From Brevibacterium antiquum (GTDB lineage Bacteria; Actinomycetota; Actinomycetes; Actinomycetales; Brevibacteriaceae): a DNA stretch of 64,000 nt. The position numbers were made by a program, and so were the translations under genes. Shown piece by piece: positions 41,197 through 49,496 of this stretch (position 1 is its first letter; each line of letters starts with the position of its first letter). Under the pieces are notes generated by a model. It was not told the origin of the DNA and did not search any database. It saw only the letters and a program-made list of their open reading frames with translations. Where the stretch lies: the NCBI RefSeq assembly GCF_016107655.1, contig NZ_JABASX010000010.1:62001-126000 (forward strand), in the 5' to 3' direction.

Positions 41197-42462
41197 ATGA
41201 CCTCATTCAACTTCTTTGCCATCACCGAAGACCGCCCCTCGACCCGCTGGCAGACACTGTTCGATGCCGTGTGGCCTGCCTACCGGGCGTGGTATCTCCG
41301 CGACGGGGACACCGCCCGCCCCAGTTTGGCTACGGCCGAGGCCAAACTGCGCGAACACATGCCCGAAATCGTCCCCACCTGGCAGCGTCTGGTCGAACTC
41401 GCACGCGGGGACGAAACCGCGGCTCGCATGCTCACACTGTGGAACCCGCCGCGTTTCCTGCCCGGGTGTTCACAGGTTGCCCTGCAATCCCCTGAGCCGG
41501 CGCTGGTGCGCAACTACGACTACGGGTTGGAGCTGTTCGAACAGGTCCACGCCTCGACTCGCTTCGACTCCCGCCGGGTGATCGGGACCTCGGACTGCCT
41601 GTGGGGCCTGCTCGACGGAATGAATGAGGACGGGCTGGCCGTCTCCTTGGCCTTCGGCGGGCGGCCAGGCGACGGTGACGGCTTCGCCGCGCCGCTGGTC
41701 GTGCGCTTTCTCCTGGAGGTCGCCGGCTCCGTGCCGGAGGCCCTGCGCCGACTCGAGACGATACCGGTGTCCATGTTCTACAACTTGACCATGATCGATG
41801 CCGAAGGCACATCGGTGACGGCCTACGTCGGTCCGGGAATGACCCCAGAGATCATCAACGATCCGGTGGCGACGAACCACCGCGGTCGCCACCCGGAATT
41901 CCCCGACCACGCACGACGATTCCGCAGCGTCGAGCGCCAGGACCTGCTCACCGAGGCAGTGGAGCAGGGATGCGATGTGCAGGAGATGGCCCAAACGATG
42001 CTCAGCCCCGGAGTCTTCAGCGACGACTACGATAACGCCTTCGGCACCCTGTACACTGCCGTCTATCTGCCGCTGCGCGGCCAGGTCGAATATCATTGGC
42101 ACGACCGCAGCTGGACCCGCAGCCTGAACTCTACCGAGGAGATGATCATCGTGACCCTCGATGAAGACAGTCCCGAACCGATGCATGTCGACAGGCAGCC
42201 CGACAACCAGCCGATCGCGGATCCGGTCAGAGAATCGGCAGGCCCTGCTGTGGCCGATCTGCTCGACACGGCACGGCAGGCGGTCCACGATCTGTCCCAT
42301 TCGCCGGACCCTGCGGCGTTTTCGGCGCTGCTCAGCCTCTCCGCCGAGGTCGGTGAGGCCCTGGGCACCAGTGCTCGCACGATGGCCGAGGACAATTCCT
42401 GGGCCAGGGTGGCCGAGATGGCCGACGTCAGCCGTCAGGCAGCCTGGCAGCGCTGGCGCTGA
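41197..42462 (+). CDS. C45 acyl-coenzyme A:6-aminopenicillanic acid acyltransferase-like Ntn hydrolase
   Basis: A 421-residue protein of the peptidase C45/choloylglycine-like Ntn group: PGCSQVAL with the Cys that becomes the N-terminal nucleophile after self-cleavage, VRNYDYGLELF, GLLDGMNEDGLAVSLAFGG and TNHRGRHPEFPD. The C-terminal 90 residues (after about 330) are an acidic tail that ends in a helix-turn-helix-like segment (VAEMADVSRQAAWQRWR). Members transfer or hydrolyse N-acyl groups. No ribosome site precedes ATG 41197; the promoter geometry predicts a leaderless mRNA. Confidence 0.82.
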   Translation: MTSFNFFAITEDRPSTRWQTLFDAVWPAYRAWYLRDGDTARPSLATAEAKLREHMPEIVPTWQRLVELARGDETAARMLTLWNPPRFLPGCSQVALQSPEPALVRNYDYGLELFEQVHASTRFDSRRVIGTSDCLWGLLDGMNEDGLAVSLAFGGRPGDGDGFAAPLVVRFLLEVAGSVPEALRRLETIPVSMFYNLTMIDAEGTSVTAYVGPGMTPEIINDPVATNHRGRHPEFPDHARRFRSVERQDLLTEAVEQGCDVQEMAQTMLSPGVFSDDYDNAFGTLYTAVYLPLRGQVEYHWHDRSWTRSLNSTEEMIIVTLDEDSPEPMHVDRQPDNQPIADPVRESAGPAVADLLDTARQAVHDLSHSPDPAAFSALLSLSAEVGEALGTSARTMAEDNSWARVAEMADVSRQAAWQRWR

Positions 42463-42517
42463 GCGTCCACACTCGTCTGCTTCCACGCACGTCGGCGTCC
42501 ACGCACCAGGCGCAGCA

Positions 42518-44308
42518 TCACGCCGACCACGCCGACCACAGCTGCGCGTAACGCCCGTTCTCGGCGACAAGTTCCTCGTGACTGCCCTCCTCGACAACCT
42601 CACCGTGTTCCATGACGAGGACTCGGTCAGCGGTCTCGGCCTGGCTGAGCCGGTGGGCGACGACGAGAGCCCCACGACCGGCCAATGCGGCACGGGCAGA
42701 GGCTTCGAGCACGTGAGCTCCCGCCGATCCCGCCTCAGCGGTGGCCTCGTCGAGGATCGCGAAGTCAGGATTCGCCAGCACCAGACGGGCGAGTGCGATC
42801 GTCTGCTCCTGCACCGCACTCAGACGGGTTCCGCCGTCACCGACCTCGGTGTCCAGTCCCTTGGACAGTTCGCTGACCCAACCGGCCCCGACCGTGCTCA
42901 AGGCGGCGGTGATCTTCTCGTCCGTGGCATTCGGGACGGGCAGGGTAACGTTGTCGCGCAGGGTGCCGTTGAAGGTATGGACCTCCTGAGCGACCATCGT
43001 GATGTGCGAGCGAAGCACGTCTTCCGGCAGTTCGGTCAGTTCCATGTCCCCCGCCGAGGTGGCTGTGCCCGAATCGAGTCGCGCCAGTCCGTGCGTGGGT
43101 GCGGAGAGTCCGGCCGCGATCCGTGCCAGCGTGGACTTCCCGGCCCCGGTGGTGCCGACGACGGCGACGACTTCGCCCGGCTCCAGTCGCAGGTTCACGC
43201 CCTTGAGGACATGGTTGCTCGACTCCGGGTCCTCGTCGTAGGTGAACCACAGGTCCTCGAGCACGAGGGCCGGAGAGTCGAAGATGACGTCGCTCGTCCG
43301 CCTCGGCGAACTGCCTGCCTCATCGATGACGCCGACCATGCGCGTCAGCGAAGCTCCGGCGGATTGGATCTGGTCGAAGAGCCCGACCAGCGCCCCGATG
43401 GGGTTGAACAGACGGTGGAAGACCAGGGCAGCGGTCGTGACTGCCCCGGCCGTGGTCTCACCGGTGAAGACCAGAGCGAATCCGGCGACGAGGAGCAGGG
43501 AGAGCACGACGGCCTCGGCGCGGTTGTTGCGTCCGAAGGCGCGGGTGAGGAAGCGGAAGACATTGATCGACAGATCGCGGGCCTCGCCGGAGGCCGAGTC
43601 GATGCGGGTCAGCTCGCCGTCCTCAGCACGGTAGGCACGGAGGGTCTGTGCTCCGGTGAGTCCGCCCAGCAGCCGACCGGCGCGCCTGCCGAACGCCGCC
43701 CGTTCCTCCTTGTAGATCGGTTCCGAGCGGGGCAGGTACCAGCGCAGGGTGAGCCAGTACATCGGCAGTGCGACGAGGCCCACGAGGCCCAGTCGCCAGT
43801 CGATCGCGCCCAGGCCCACGGCAGAGACGATGACGATGAGCAGCGATTCGACGACGAGCGGCAGCACCTGGGCGGCGGCCTCGCTGATCTTGCGGGAGTC
43901 GTCGGCGACGCGGGAGACCAGGTCGCCGGTGCCGGTCTTCTCGATGCGCTGGGAATCCAGTCTGAGCGCGGATTCGACGACCTGGGTGCGCAGCTCGGCG
44001 ACGACGGGCATGGCGATATGGGCCAGTGACCAAGCGCTGACCCACGTGCCCAGCGCCATGACGATGCCGGCGGCCGCAACGGCGATCGCGCAGGTCCAGA
44101 CGAGATCCGGGCCGGCGCCGGTGGGCAGTTCGTCGACGAGGCGGCCGATCGCCCAGGGCCCGACGAGACCGGCACCTGCGTTGGCCAGACCCGAGACGGC
44201 GAGCACGACAAGCCATCCGGTTCGCGCCCGCAGCAGGGGTGCCAGGTGGGAGAAGGAGCGTCGCCTCGAGGCGATCGACAGGGTAGCGGGCGCGGAGGAT
44301 GCGGTCAT
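42518..44308 (-). CDS. ABC exporter half-transporter A (catalytic Walker motifs, degenerate signature)
   Basis: A 596-residue half-transporter: six helices (about 25-320), then an ATPase with Walker A VVGTTGAGKSTLA, Walker B FAILDEATA (catalytic Glu) and H-loop LVVAHRLSQ intact, but the signature is LSAVQ instead of LSGGQ. Its ATG overlaps the stop of the partner (ATGA). It pairs with the next gene to form a heterodimer in which only one ATP site is complete. Siderophore, drug or peptide export are all possible; no cargo gene is adjacent. Confidence 0.9.
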   Translation of the reverse strand: MTASSAPATLSIASRRRSFSHLAPLLRARTGWLVVLAVSGLANAGAGLVGPWAIGRLVDELPTGAGPDLVWTCAIAVAAAGIVMALGTWVSAWSLAHIAMPVVAELRTQVVESALRLDSQRIEKTGTGDLVSRVADDSRKISEAAAQVLPLVVESLLIVIVSAVGLGAIDWRLGLVGLVALPMYWLTLRWYLPRSEPIYKEERAAFGRRAGRLLGGLTGAQTLRAYRAEDGELTRIDSASGEARDLSINVFRFLTRAFGRNNRAEAVVLSLLLVAGFALVFTGETTAGAVTTAALVFHRLFNPIGALVGLFDQIQSAGASLTRMVGVIDEAGSSPRRTSDVIFDSPALVLEDLWFTYDEDPESSNHVLKGVNLRLEPGEVVAVVGTTGAGKSTLARIAAGLSAPTHGLARLDSGTATSAGDMELTELPEDVLRSHITMVAQEVHTFNGTLRDNVTLPVPNATDEKITAALSTVGAGWVSELSKGLDTEVGDGGTRLSAVQEQTIALARLVLANPDFAILDEATAEAGSAGAHVLEASARAALAGRGALVVAHRLSQAETADRVLVMEHGEVVEEGSHEELVAENGRYAQLWSAWSA

Positions 44309-46047
44309 CGGGCCACCGCCTGACGGTAGGACTCTGCGGCCGCGGACTCCGCGGCGAGGAGTTCGGCGTGGCCGCCGATGAGTACCTGTCCGTTCACAGG
44401 AACGAAGACAACCGTGTCCGCGGCTGCCAAGAATGCCGGAGAGGCGGTGACGATGACGGTGGCAGCCGATCGGCCGGCCCGACGCAGATCGCTCACGCCG
44501 CTCGAGATGCGTGCCTCGGTGACGGCATCGACGGCGGTGGTGGGTTCGTGGAGGACGAGGACGCTCGGGTCGGCATTCAGCGCTCGGGCCAGGGCGACGC
44601 GCTGCCGTTGGCCGCCCGAGAGGTTGCCGCCGAGTTCCTGGATTCTGTGGTCGAGGCCCCCGTCGACGAGTCCGAGGAGTTCGTCGACCCCCGATGCGAG
44701 GAGCACCTCGGCGGGGACGGGGTGGTCGGTCGTGCCGACGACCATGGTGATGTTAGAGCGGATCGTGCCCTCGAAGAGGTCGACGGTGTGGGGTGAGACG
44801 ATCATCTGGTCGGGACTCGTCCCTCGGGCATGGGATGCCAGCGCTGCGAGGAGGACCGTCGTCGGCTCGGCGCTCTCGGTGACGATGCACGTCAGTGTGC
44901 CGAAGTCGGTGGTGAAGTCGACGCTGCGGTCCTCACCGACTGCCCAATTGCGGACGTCGACCGCGGTGTCGCCGATGTGGATCCTTGTCGGCTTCCCGCC
45001 TCGGCGTGGGGCACTCTTGTCGGATTCTGTCTCAGTGGCTGCGTCGGTCGATGTGAGTGCCGCGGACGAGGGAACAGCCTCGGCGGATTCGATGTCGGTC
45101 AGGAGCCGGGCGATCCTGCCTGCCGCGCCGTGCGATTGGGCGAAGAGGCCGACGATCTCGGCGAGCGCTCGCATCGGTTCGGTGAGGAACGCGGTCATGC
45201 CGAGGATGCCGATCAGTGCGCCGACGCTCATCTGCCCTTCGATGAGCCGCAGGCTTGCGACGACGAGGACGATCGCGAGCACCGTCGACATCACGAGAGC
45301 ACCCAGGCCTGCGAGTCGACCTGTTCTCTCACCGGTGGCGATGCCGGCTGCCGCGGCCTCGTCGGAGGTCTTCTCGTAGAGGCGGACGGCCCAGGGCTCA
45401 CCGCCCATGGCCTTGATCACGCGCAGACCGTGCATGAGGTCGGATGCGGAACGACCGGCACCGGCGACTGCTTCGAGCTGGGTTGCGGCCTTCGCGGATA
45501 CGGAACGGCTGGGTAGTGCGACGATGAGCAGCCCGATGGGCACGGCGATGAGGACGACGAGACCGGTCACTGGGTCAGCGATGAGGAGGAATACTGCGGC
45601 GGTGACCATGCCCAGCACCGAGGCGATGCCGCGTCCGGCCTGGGCGAACGACTGCGCTGCGGTGTCGGCGTCTGCCGAGGCGATCGAGAGGACCTCGCCG
45701 GAGGCGCGATCGGGCGGCAGGTTCGCCGAGGTGAGCGCGGCGTGGGTGATCTCGACGCGAAGGGCATGGGCTTCGTGTTCACGAGCGGAGTTGCAGAAGC
45801 GGGAGCCGAAACGATATCCGAGGCTGAGCACGGTGAACAGCAGGCCGATGCCGATGATCGAGACGGCGAGCGTCGGCAGGGACAGCGGAATGATCGCGCG
45901 GTCGACGACGATTCCGATGGCGACGGGCACGAGCGCCTCACAGACCTGCCACAACGACAGGGTGATGGCTCCGGGCACGAGCAATCCGAGTCGACGCCGG
46001 GCGGCCCTGCGCAGCAGCATCGAACCTGATGAGGGAGTCTTCGGCAC
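44305..46047 (-). CDS. ABC exporter half-transporter B (degenerate Walker A/B, intact signature)
   Basis: A 580-residue partner: six helices, then an ATPase lacking a recognisable Walker A (CIVTESAEPTTVLLAAL in its place), with Walker B changed to VLVLHEPTTAVD (Asp to His), no H-loop His (VIVTASPAF), but a perfect signature NLSGGQRQRVALARAL. This is complementary to half-transporter A. A Ser/Thr/Glu-rich insert precedes the ATPase. GTG 46047 has no ribosome site; TAGGGT lies 7 bases upstream, consistent with a leaderless transcript. Confidence 0.88.
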   Translation of the reverse strand: MPKTPSSGSMLLRRAARRRLGLLVPGAITLSLWQVCEALVPVAIGIVVDRAIIPLSLPTLAVSIIGIGLLFTVLSLGYRFGSRFCNSAREHEAHALRVEITHAALTSANLPPDRASGEVLSIASADADTAAQSFAQAGRGIASVLGMVTAAVFLLIADPVTGLVVLIAVPIGLLIVALPSRSVSAKAATQLEAVAGAGRSASDLMHGLRVIKAMGGEPWAVRLYEKTSDEAAAAGIATGERTGRLAGLGALVMSTVLAIVLVVASLRLIEGQMSVGALIGILGMTAFLTEPMRALAEIVGLFAQSHGAAGRIARLLTDIESAEAVPSSAALTSTDAATETESDKSAPRRGGKPTRIHIGDTAVDVRNWAVGEDRSVDFTTDFGTLTCIVTESAEPTTVLLAALASHARGTSPDQMIVSPHTVDLFEGTIRSNITMVVGTTDHPVPAEVLLASGVDELLGLVDGGLDHRIQELGGNLSGGQRQRVALARALNADPSVLVLHEPTTAVDAVTEARISSGVSDLRRAGRSAATVIVTASPAFLAAADTVVFVPVNGQVLIGGHAELLAAESAAAESYRQAVAR

Positions 46048-46110
46048 GAAGGCTACCCTAACATTTTGCGAAGGACCGCGGAGTTCCGCACTTGGGCTTA
46101 CGATGGCTTC

Positions 46111-46989
46111 ATGGGCACAAGGCTCGATGACAACATCTCATCCGCAGCCGACCGCACCATCGTCATCACCGGTGGCAACAGCGGAATCGGCAGGGCGGCA
46201 GCATCCATGCTCGCAGGCATGGACGCTCACGTGGTCCTTGCCGTGCGCGATCCGGCCAAGGGACGAGCCGCAGCTGACGCGATGCGCGGGACCGTCGATG
46301 TACGACATCTCGACCTCGCCGATCTCGCCTCGGTGCGCGCCTTCGCTGAGGAATTCACCGAGCCCATAGACGTCCTCATCAACAATGCGGGGATCATGGC
46401 CCCACCCTTAGGTCACACCGCCGACGGGTTCGAATCCCAGTTCGGCACGAACCACCTCGGCCATTTCGCTCTGACCAACCTGCTTCTTCCCCAGATCCGA
46501 GATCGGGTGGTCACCATCTCCTCGATCGGGCATCGGCTGGGGACAATCGACTTCGATGATCTCAGTTGGGAACGCAGACCGTATAAACCGATGGCGGCCT
46601 ACGGGCAGTCAAAGCTTGCGAACCTTCTCTTCACCTCCGAACTCCAGCGAAGGCTCACCGAGGTGCCCTCCTCTGTCATCGCGACCGCAGCCCACCCGGG
46701 TCTGGCGGCGACGAACCTCTACCGACTGCAGGGAAACCGAACGCTCGCATCAGTCACCGAGGCCGTGATCGGTCTGATCTCGCAGGACGAGCACCAAGGT
46801 GCTGTGCCGACATTGTGCGCAGCCACAGCTGACATCCCGGGCAACAGCTATGTCGGCCCACGCCGATTCAAGGAGACTTTCGGACAGCCGAAACTCGTCG
46901 GCCGTTCTGCTGCAGCCAAGGACGCCGAGGTTGCCCGACGTCTGTGGACGGTGTCGGAGGAGCTGACGGGAATCAGGTTTCCGCTCTAG
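46111..46989 (+). CDS. Short-chain dehydrogenase/reductase (oxidoreductase, WWOX/RDH-like)
   Basis: A 292-residue SDR: TIVITGGNSGIGRAAAS, LAVRDPAKG, INNAGIMAPPLG, NHLGHFALTNLLLP, and catalytic YGQSKLANLLF. This form is common among actinobacterial NADP-linked SDRs of unknown substrate. ATG 46111 has no ribosome site; TACGAT (46099-46104) lies 6 bases upstream, so the mRNA is probably leaderless. It shares a 63-base divergent promoter region with the ABC exporter. Confidence 0.87.
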   Translation: MGTRLDDNISSAADRTIVITGGNSGIGRAAASMLAGMDAHVVLAVRDPAKGRAAADAMRGTVDVRHLDLADLASVRAFAEEFTEPIDVLINNAGIMAPPLGHTADGFESQFGTNHLGHFALTNLLLPQIRDRVVTISSIGHRLGTIDFDDLSWERRPYKPMAAYGQSKLANLLFTSELQRRLTEVPSSVIATAAHPGLAATNLYRLQGNRTLASVTEAVIGLISQDEHQGAVPTLCAATADIPGNSYVGPRRFKETFGQPKLVGRSAAAKDAEVARRLWTVSEELTGIRFPL

Positions 46990-47045
46990 GTCGTGGAATT
47001 CATCGCGCGACGCTTTTTCAACACCCCGTCCAATTGCCTCCCGGC

Positions 47046-48242
47046 CTACCGAAACGCCTGCTCACCGGTGATGTGACGGCCCAGAATCAGAGTGTGCACC
47101 TCATCCGTGCCTTCGTAGGTGCGCACCGATTCGAGATTATTCGCATGCCGCAGCGGTGAGTATTCGAGTGTGATGCCGTTGCCGCCGAGCATCGAGCGGG
47201 CCTCCCGGCAGATGGCGATCGCCTCGCGGCAGTTATTGAGTTTTCCGACCGAGATCTGGACCGGATCGAGCGTCCCGGCATCCTTGAGGCGACCGGTCTG
47301 CACGGCCACAAGGATCCCTTTCTGGATCTCGAGCACCATATTCACCAGCTTCTGCTGAGTGATCTGATAGCCGGAGAGTGGTTTGTCGAACTGCATCCTC
47401 TCCTGCGCATACTTCAGAGCCACCTCGTAGGAGTCGCGGGCGGCGCCCATCGCGCCCCACATGATTCCGTAACGGGCCTCATTGAGGCAGGAGAACGGCC
47501 CCTTGAGTCCTCGGACTTCGGGCAGGACCGCCTCGGCGGGGAGATGGACCTCGTCAAGGGTAATGTCGCACTGGATGGAGGCGCGCATCGACAGCTTCTG
47601 CTCAATCGGGGTCGCTTCAAAGCCTTCGGTGTCGGTGGGGACGAGGAAGCCGCGGATGCCCTCGTCGGTCGCGGCCCAGATGACCGCGATGTCGGCGATC
47701 GAGGCCAGCCCGATCCACCTCTTGGCACCGTTGAGGGTCCAGGTGCCGTCGTCGCCGCGCACGGCAGTCGTGGCCATTGATCCGGGGTCGGACCCGGCGG
47801 TGGGTTCGGTCAGACCGAAGCAGCCGATGATCTCTCCCTTGGCCATCCCCGGCAGGTACCGGTTCTTCTGCTCTTCGGACCCGAATTTGTGGATCGCGGA
47901 CATAGCCAGGGATCCCTGCACGGACACGAAGGTCCGCAGTCCCGAATCACCGGCTTCGAGCTCCATGGCCGCGAGGCCGTATTCGACGGCGGTTCGCCCG
48001 GGGCAGCCGTAGCCGTGCAGGTGCATGCCCAGCAGTCCGAGCTCGCCCATCTCGGCCACGATCTCGCGGGGGAAGATGGCGTTCTCATACCAGTCGGCGA
48101 TGTTCGGACGGAAACGCTCATCGACGAAGGCCCGCACCTTGTCGCGAAGTTCGATCTCGGACTTGCTGAGGAGTCCTTCGAGATTGAGGAGGTCGGACTT
48201 GTCGAGGTCGGCGGCGTCCTGCGCAGTGGCGGTCGTAGTCAT
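47046..48242 (-). CDS. gcdH: Glutaryl-CoA dehydrogenase
   Basis: A 398-residue acyl-CoA dehydrogenase. GCFGLTEPTAGSDPGSM (substrate/FAD), KRWIGLASIADIAVIWA, GAMGAARDSYEVALKYAQERMQF and RTYEGTDEVHTLILGRHITG (catalytic Glu) match glutaryl-CoA dehydrogenases, which oxidise and decarboxylate glutaryl-CoA to crotonyl-CoA. ATG 48242 lies one base after the stop of the CoA-transferase gene, so the pair is co-translated. This supports glutarate or lysine degradation. Confidence 0.9.
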   Translation of the reverse strand: MTTTATAQDAADLDKSDLLNLEGLLSKSEIELRDKVRAFVDERFRPNIADWYENAIFPREIVAEMGELGLLGMHLHGYGCPGRTAVEYGLAAMELEAGDSGLRTFVSVQGSLAMSAIHKFGSEEQKNRYLPGMAKGEIIGCFGLTEPTAGSDPGSMATTAVRGDDGTWTLNGAKRWIGLASIADIAVIWAATDEGIRGFLVPTDTEGFEATPIEQKLSMRASIQCDITLDEVHLPAEAVLPEVRGLKGPFSCLNEARYGIMWGAMGAARDSYEVALKYAQERMQFDKPLSGYQITQQKLVNMVLEIQKGILVAVQTGRLKDAGTLDPVQISVGKLNNCREAIAICREARSMLGGNGITLEYSPLRHANNLESVRTYEGTDEVHTLILGRHITGEQAFR

Positions 48243-48243
48243 T

Positions 48244-49470
48244 TCAGGCTCCTGTGGTGGCTGGGTGTGGGTGGGCGGCGGCGCCGAGGATGTCGTGAGT
48301 ATCTGCTCCGAGCTCCGGTGGCGCGGAACGCACGGGTGGGCGGACTCCGTTGAAGTTGACGGGGAATGCCACCTGCCGCATGGGTCCGGCGGTGGGATGG
48401 TCGACCGTCTGGACCATCCCGAGGGCTTCGGTCTGCGGATCGGAATAGACCTCGTCGAGGTGTTTGATCGGTGCGGCGGGAATGCCGGTGGCCGAGAACT
48501 TCGCGCACCAATGCTCGACGGTGTTTGTGCGCAGGGTGCGGGAGAGTTCCGCGTTGAGGTATTCACGGTTCTCGACTCGACCACGGTTGACCGACAGGCG
48601 TTCGTCGCCGCCGAGGTCTGGTCGGTCGATGGCTGTGCAGAGCCGCTGCCACAGGGAGTCGTTGCCGATGGCGAGGACGAAGTAGTCATCGGCGGCCGGG
48701 TATGCCTGATAGGGCACGAGGTTGGGGTGGCCGGAGCCCAGCGCGTGTGGGCGTTTGCCGTCAGCGAAGTAGTTCGTCGCCCAGTTCACGTGCAACGCCA
48801 GCTGGCCTTCATAGAGGGAAGTCGTCAGGTATTGGCCCTTGCCGGTCCGGCTGCGTTCGAAGAGCGCGGAGACGATGCCGATGATGCCGAACAGCCCCGC
48901 ACCCAGATCGCCCATGGCGAACCCGGACTTCATCGGTGGCCCCCCGGCCTCTCCGGTCAGGGACATGAGTCCTCCGCGAGCCTGGGCAACCATGTCGTAG
49001 CCGGGTTCATCGCGCATCGGCCCGTGGTCTCCGTAGGCGGAAATGTGGAGGATGACGAGGTGCGGGAATCTGGCCGAGAGCTCTTTGTAATCGAAGATCT
49101 GCTGCAGCGAGCTGCCCGGTCGGAAGTTCTCGACCAGCACATCGGCCTCAGCCAGCAATTCGTGGACCTGCTCCTGGCCCCGATCGGATTTGAGGTCAAT
49201 CGTCACAGACTTCTTGCTGTGGTTCGCGGCGTGGAAGTACGTGGCATCGGCGCCGACCATAGGTGGGCCCCAGGCTCGGGTGGGGTCTCCCCCATCAGGA
49301 TGCTCGACCTTGATGACCTCGGCACCGAGATCGGCCAGGGACATCGTGGCATAGGGACCGGCGAGGATCTTCGACAGGTCGATGACGCGTACGCCCGCGA
49401 GCGGTCCAGTGAAGGTCTCGTCGGCAGTGAGGGCTTCGTCGTGTGCTGCTTCTTCTGCTGTGGTTCTCAT
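48244..49470 (-). CDS. Class III (CaiB/BaiF) CoA-transferase, probable glutarate CoA-transferase
   Basis: A 408-residue family III CoA-transferase: GVRVIDLSKILAGPYATMSLADLGAEVIKVE, FRPGSSLQQIFDYKEL and GYDMVAQARGGLMSLTGE with the catalytic Asp. Next to glutaryl-CoA dehydrogenase it most likely activates glutarate with a donor acyl-CoA, as the mammalian SUGCT does. It is 26 bases downstream of the acyl-CoA dehydrogenase gene on the same strand. Confidence 0.88.
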   Translation of the reverse strand: MRTTAEEAAHDEALTADETFTGPLAGVRVIDLSKILAGPYATMSLADLGAEVIKVEHPDGGDPTRAWGPPMVGADATYFHAANHSKKSVTIDLKSDRGQEQVHELLAEADVLVENFRPGSSLQQIFDYKELSARFPHLVILHISAYGDHGPMRDEPGYDMVAQARGGLMSLTGEAGGPPMKSGFAMGDLGAGLFGIIGIVSALFERSRTGKGQYLTTSLYEGQLALHVNWATNYFADGKRPHALGSGHPNLVPYQAYPAADDYFVLAIGNDSLWQRLCTAIDRPDLGGDERLSVNRGRVENREYLNAELSRTLRTNTVEHWCAKFSATGIPAAPIKHLDEVYSDPQTEALGMVQTVDHPTAGPMRQVAFPVNFNGVRPPVRSAPPELGADTHDILGAAAHPHPATTGA

Positions 49471-49496
49471 GTGATGCTCCGATGGTTGAGGTGGCT

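Noticed and set aside
42161-44029. 622-codon plus-strand frame opposite the ABC exporter
   Set aside because: Shadow of the ABC half-transporter; sequence is repetitive and motif-free.
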